Origin: Paenibacillus sp. SYP-B4298
GTDB lineage: Bacteria; Bacillota; Bacilli; Paenibacillales; Paenibacillaceae
Length of the DNA stretch: 64,000 nt
NCBI RefSeq assembly: GCF_027627475.1
Contig: NZ_CP115484.1
Coordinates: 5,994,501 to 6,058,500, forward strand
Reading direction: 5' to 3'
Each line of letters opens with the position of its first letter. Within the stretch, counting starts at the first letter, position 1. Of this stretch, positions 62,235-64,000 are shown piece by piece. The notes under the pieces are model-generated. The model searched no databases, was not told the DNA's origin, and was given only the letters and a program-made list of their open reading frames with translations. Both the position numbers and the translations under genes were made by a program.

Positions 62235-63101
62235 ATGAACACTGTATTCAAGCGAACTTATTCCTACTGGTTTCTGGTGCCAGCGGCAATCGTCTACCTC
62301 ATTATCTTCATCATGCCGACGGTAATGTCCTTCTTCTTCAGCCTGACGCGCTGGGATCTGTCGGAATGGGAGTTCATCGGCCTGGAGAACTTCGTTATGT
62401 TCTTCCGCGAGCAGTCGCTCAGCATCGGCTTCAAGAACACGCTGATCTACGCGGTGGTCACCTGCTCACTCAAGGTTGTGCTCGGCCTGCTGCTCGGCGT
62501 GCTGTTGACCTCGAAGATTCGGACGAAGGACTATTTGCGTTCGGTGGTATTCTTTCCTACACTGGTGAGCACGATTGCGGTCGGCATCGCCTTCAGCATG
62601 ATGATGCACCCGACAGAGGGAGTAATCAATACAGCGCTCGCGGCTATCGGGATTGAAGGCCCGGATTGGCTGGGCAACCCGAGGCTGGCTCTGCTGTCCG
62701 TCGCGATGGTGGATGTATGGAAAGGGGTCGGATTTGCGACCGTCATCTATATTGCAGGAATATTGTCGATTCCGCATGAATATTACGAGGCGCTCCAGAT
62801 CGATGGAGGCAACGGCTGGAACAAGTTCTGGAGTATTATCGTGCCGCTCAGCCGTCCGGCGACCAACTCGGTCATCATATTGGCCTTTATCGGCGGCTTG
62901 CGCTCCTTCGATCTTGTCTGGGCGATGACCAAGGGCGGTCCGGGGTTCACGACCGACCTGATCGCATCGATCATCTATAAGCAATATCAGGGCGGCTTCT
63001 ACGGCCTGGCGACGGCAGGCAATGTCATCCTGTTCCTCGTCGTAACCGCGCTGGCGTTCCCGCTGTATACGTATCTGAACCGCAAGGAGGTCGACCTGTA
63101 G
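62235..63101 (+). CDS. Sugar ABC transporter permease (UgpA/LacF type)
   Basis: A 288-aa permease with six hydrophobic segments. ATG 62235 has GGAGGAG (62222-62228) upstream; TTG 62220 is too close to be the start. The EAA loop that docks the ATPase reads YYEALQIDGGNGWNKFWSIIVPL. It is the first of two permeases of one importer, followed after 1 bp by the second. Confidence 0.94.
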   Translation: MNTVFKRTYSYWFLVPAAIVYLIIFIMPTVMSFFFSLTRWDLSEWEFIGLENFVMFFREQSLSIGFKNTLIYAVVTCSLKVVLGLLLGVLLTSKIRTKDYLRSVVFFPTLVSTIAVGIAFSMMMHPTEGVINTALAAIGIEGPDWLGNPRLALLSVAMVDVWKGVGFATVIYIAGILSIPHEYYEALQIDGGNGWNKFWSIIVPLSRPATNSVIILAFIGGLRSFDLVWAMTKGGPGFTTDLIASIIYKQYQGGFYGLATAGNVILFLVVTALAFPLYTYLNRKEVDL

Positions 63102-63102
63102 G

Positions 63103-63930
63103 ATGAGACGCATCAGACAATTCAGCTATGAGCTGCTCGGCGTACTATTTACGGTCGTCGCCTTCTGGATTCCATTTTATTTCATCATCGTAAATGCAGG
63201 CAAAAATGAGAAGGATGCCGCGCTGCTCAATCTGAGCTGGCCGACCTCCTCGCAGTTCTGGTCCAATATCAAGACTGTGGTGGAAACGCGGGACTTCATG
63301 CTGCTGCGGGCATTTCTTAACAGCACCGTACTGACGGTCGTATCGATCGTCCTGATCATCGTGCTGTGCGCCATGGCGGGCTATGTCTTGCAGCGGCGCA
63401 AGGACAGAGCGACCCCGATCTTTGATTTCCTTATTCTGGCGGGGCTGATCATCCCTCCAGCGATTGTACCCACCATCTGGGTGCTGGACGGGCTGGGTCT
63501 GTTCAAGACGCTGGGCGGGCTGATTCTGGTAGAGGTGGCGCTCGGCTTTCCTTTCTCGGTGCTGCTGTACAAGGGCTTCATCGCAGCGATACCGCGCGAG
63601 ATCGACGAGGCCGCGGTCATCGACGGCTGTGGCGGGTTCCGGCTGTTCTTCCGCATGATCCTGCCGCTGCTGCAGCCGGTTACAGCGACGATCATCGTCC
63701 TCTCCTCGGTGACGATCTTCAATGATTTCACGAATCCGCTCTATTTCTTGCCGGGCTCGAAGACGCCGACGGTGCAGTTGACGATGTACAATTTCCAGAG
63801 CCAGTTTGTCACGCAGTACAATTTGCTGTTTATGAATATTTTGCTCATTACGATTCCGCCGCTCGTGCTGTTCCTGTTCTTCAATAAACGCATCGTAGCC
63901 GGGATGACAGCAGGCTCTGTCAAGGGTTAA
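63103..63930 (+). CDS. Sugar ABC transporter permease (MalG/UgpE type)
   Basis: A 275-aa permease with six hydrophobic segments and EAA loop EIDEAAVIDGCGGFRLFFRM followed by ILPLLQP. The ATG comes right after the previous stop. With the upstream permease it forms the membrane channel. The operon likely continues past the window. Confidence 0.95.
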   Translation: MRRIRQFSYELLGVLFTVVAFWIPFYFIIVNAGKNEKDAALLNLSWPTSSQFWSNIKTVVETRDFMLLRAFLNSTVLTVVSIVLIIVLCAMAGYVLQRRKDRATPIFDFLILAGLIIPPAIVPTIWVLDGLGLFKTLGGLILVEVALGFPFSVLLYKGFIAAIPREIDEAAVIDGCGGFRLFFRMILPLLQPVTATIIVLSSVTIFNDFTNPLYFLPGSKTPTVQLTMYNFQSQFVTQYNLLFMNILLITIPPLVLFLFFNKRIVAGMTAGSVKG

Positions 63931-64000
63931 GATAGTAAGGAAAGCGAATTCACGAACGATCATTAAATGATGTCCGTACTCATTATTGCGCAAAGGGGAA
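63931..64000 (+). other. Window end, ribosome-binding site of a further gene
   Basis: AAAGGGGAA at 63991-63999 looks like the ribosome-binding site of a next gene starting just past the edge. A short frame from ATG 63969 is probably not a gene. Confidence 0.45.

Overview
The window looks like a chromosomal segment of a Paenibacillus-type Gram-positive spore-former. This is inferred from strong GGAGG ribosome-binding sites with frequent TTG/GTG starts, YesM/YesN-type two-component systems next to lipoprotein sugar-binding proteins, an SLH-anchored glycoside hydrolase, a FusB-type protein and an IS66-family element. No rRNA, tRNA or CRISPR array was seen. All readings were made by eye from sequence and translations; no database search was run.

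Region 1 (1-23566, all + strand, mostly overlapping or closely spaced): a nonribosomal peptide cluster entered part-way. It holds the 3' end of one NRPS gene, a terminal NRPS (C-A*-T-C-A-T-TE), an MbtH-A-T fusion, a P450, a thioesterase-like protein with a Cys nucleophile, a threonine-aldolase-type PLP enzyme, an NRPS of A-T-C-A-T layout, a cysteine-synthase-like PLP enzyme, an ATP-grasp ligase, an MFS exporter, a KamA-type radical-SAM aminomutase and a PhyH-type dioxygenase. The first A domain of the terminal NRPS (A*) has lost its ATP-binding and catalytic motifs. The stand-alone MbtH-A-T carries a textbook valine code. I propose that Val is loaded on the MbtH-A-T protein, beta-hydroxylated there by the P450, and moved by the Cys-type acyltransferase onto the T domain next to A*. 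Serine would be added next and TE would release the product. A FusB-type EF-G-binding protein follows and could be self-protection.

Region 2 (24.3-30.8 kb): an APH/choline-kinase-like protein and RsgA on the minus strand, then VOC, PhzF, MFS and cupin genes on the plus strand.

Region 3 (31.0-46.7 kb): a YesM/YesN pair, a lipoprotein solute-binding protein without permeases, then two GH53 endo-beta-1,4-galactanases, one small and secreted, one 1503 aa and SLH-anchored. A visibly AT-rich island (about 36.25-40.85 kb) splits this probable galactan locus. It contains two toxin-antitoxin modules (one toxin with a nonsense codon), an IS66-type element, an integrase remnant, repeated arm-type sites and a 17-bp repeat resembling a groEL 3' end.

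Region 4 (46.9-56.5 kb): an Rrf2 regulator and its NmrA-type oxidoreductase target with palindromic operators, a giant minus-strand pseudokinase/ATPase/GAF/LuxR regulator, an XRE-AbrB regulator with an ABC-2 exporter, an orphan leader-RNA-like element, and a pterin dehydratase.

Region 5 (56.8-64 kb): a second sugar system with YesN and YesM proteins, a solute-binding lipoprotein and two permeases, continuing past the window edge.
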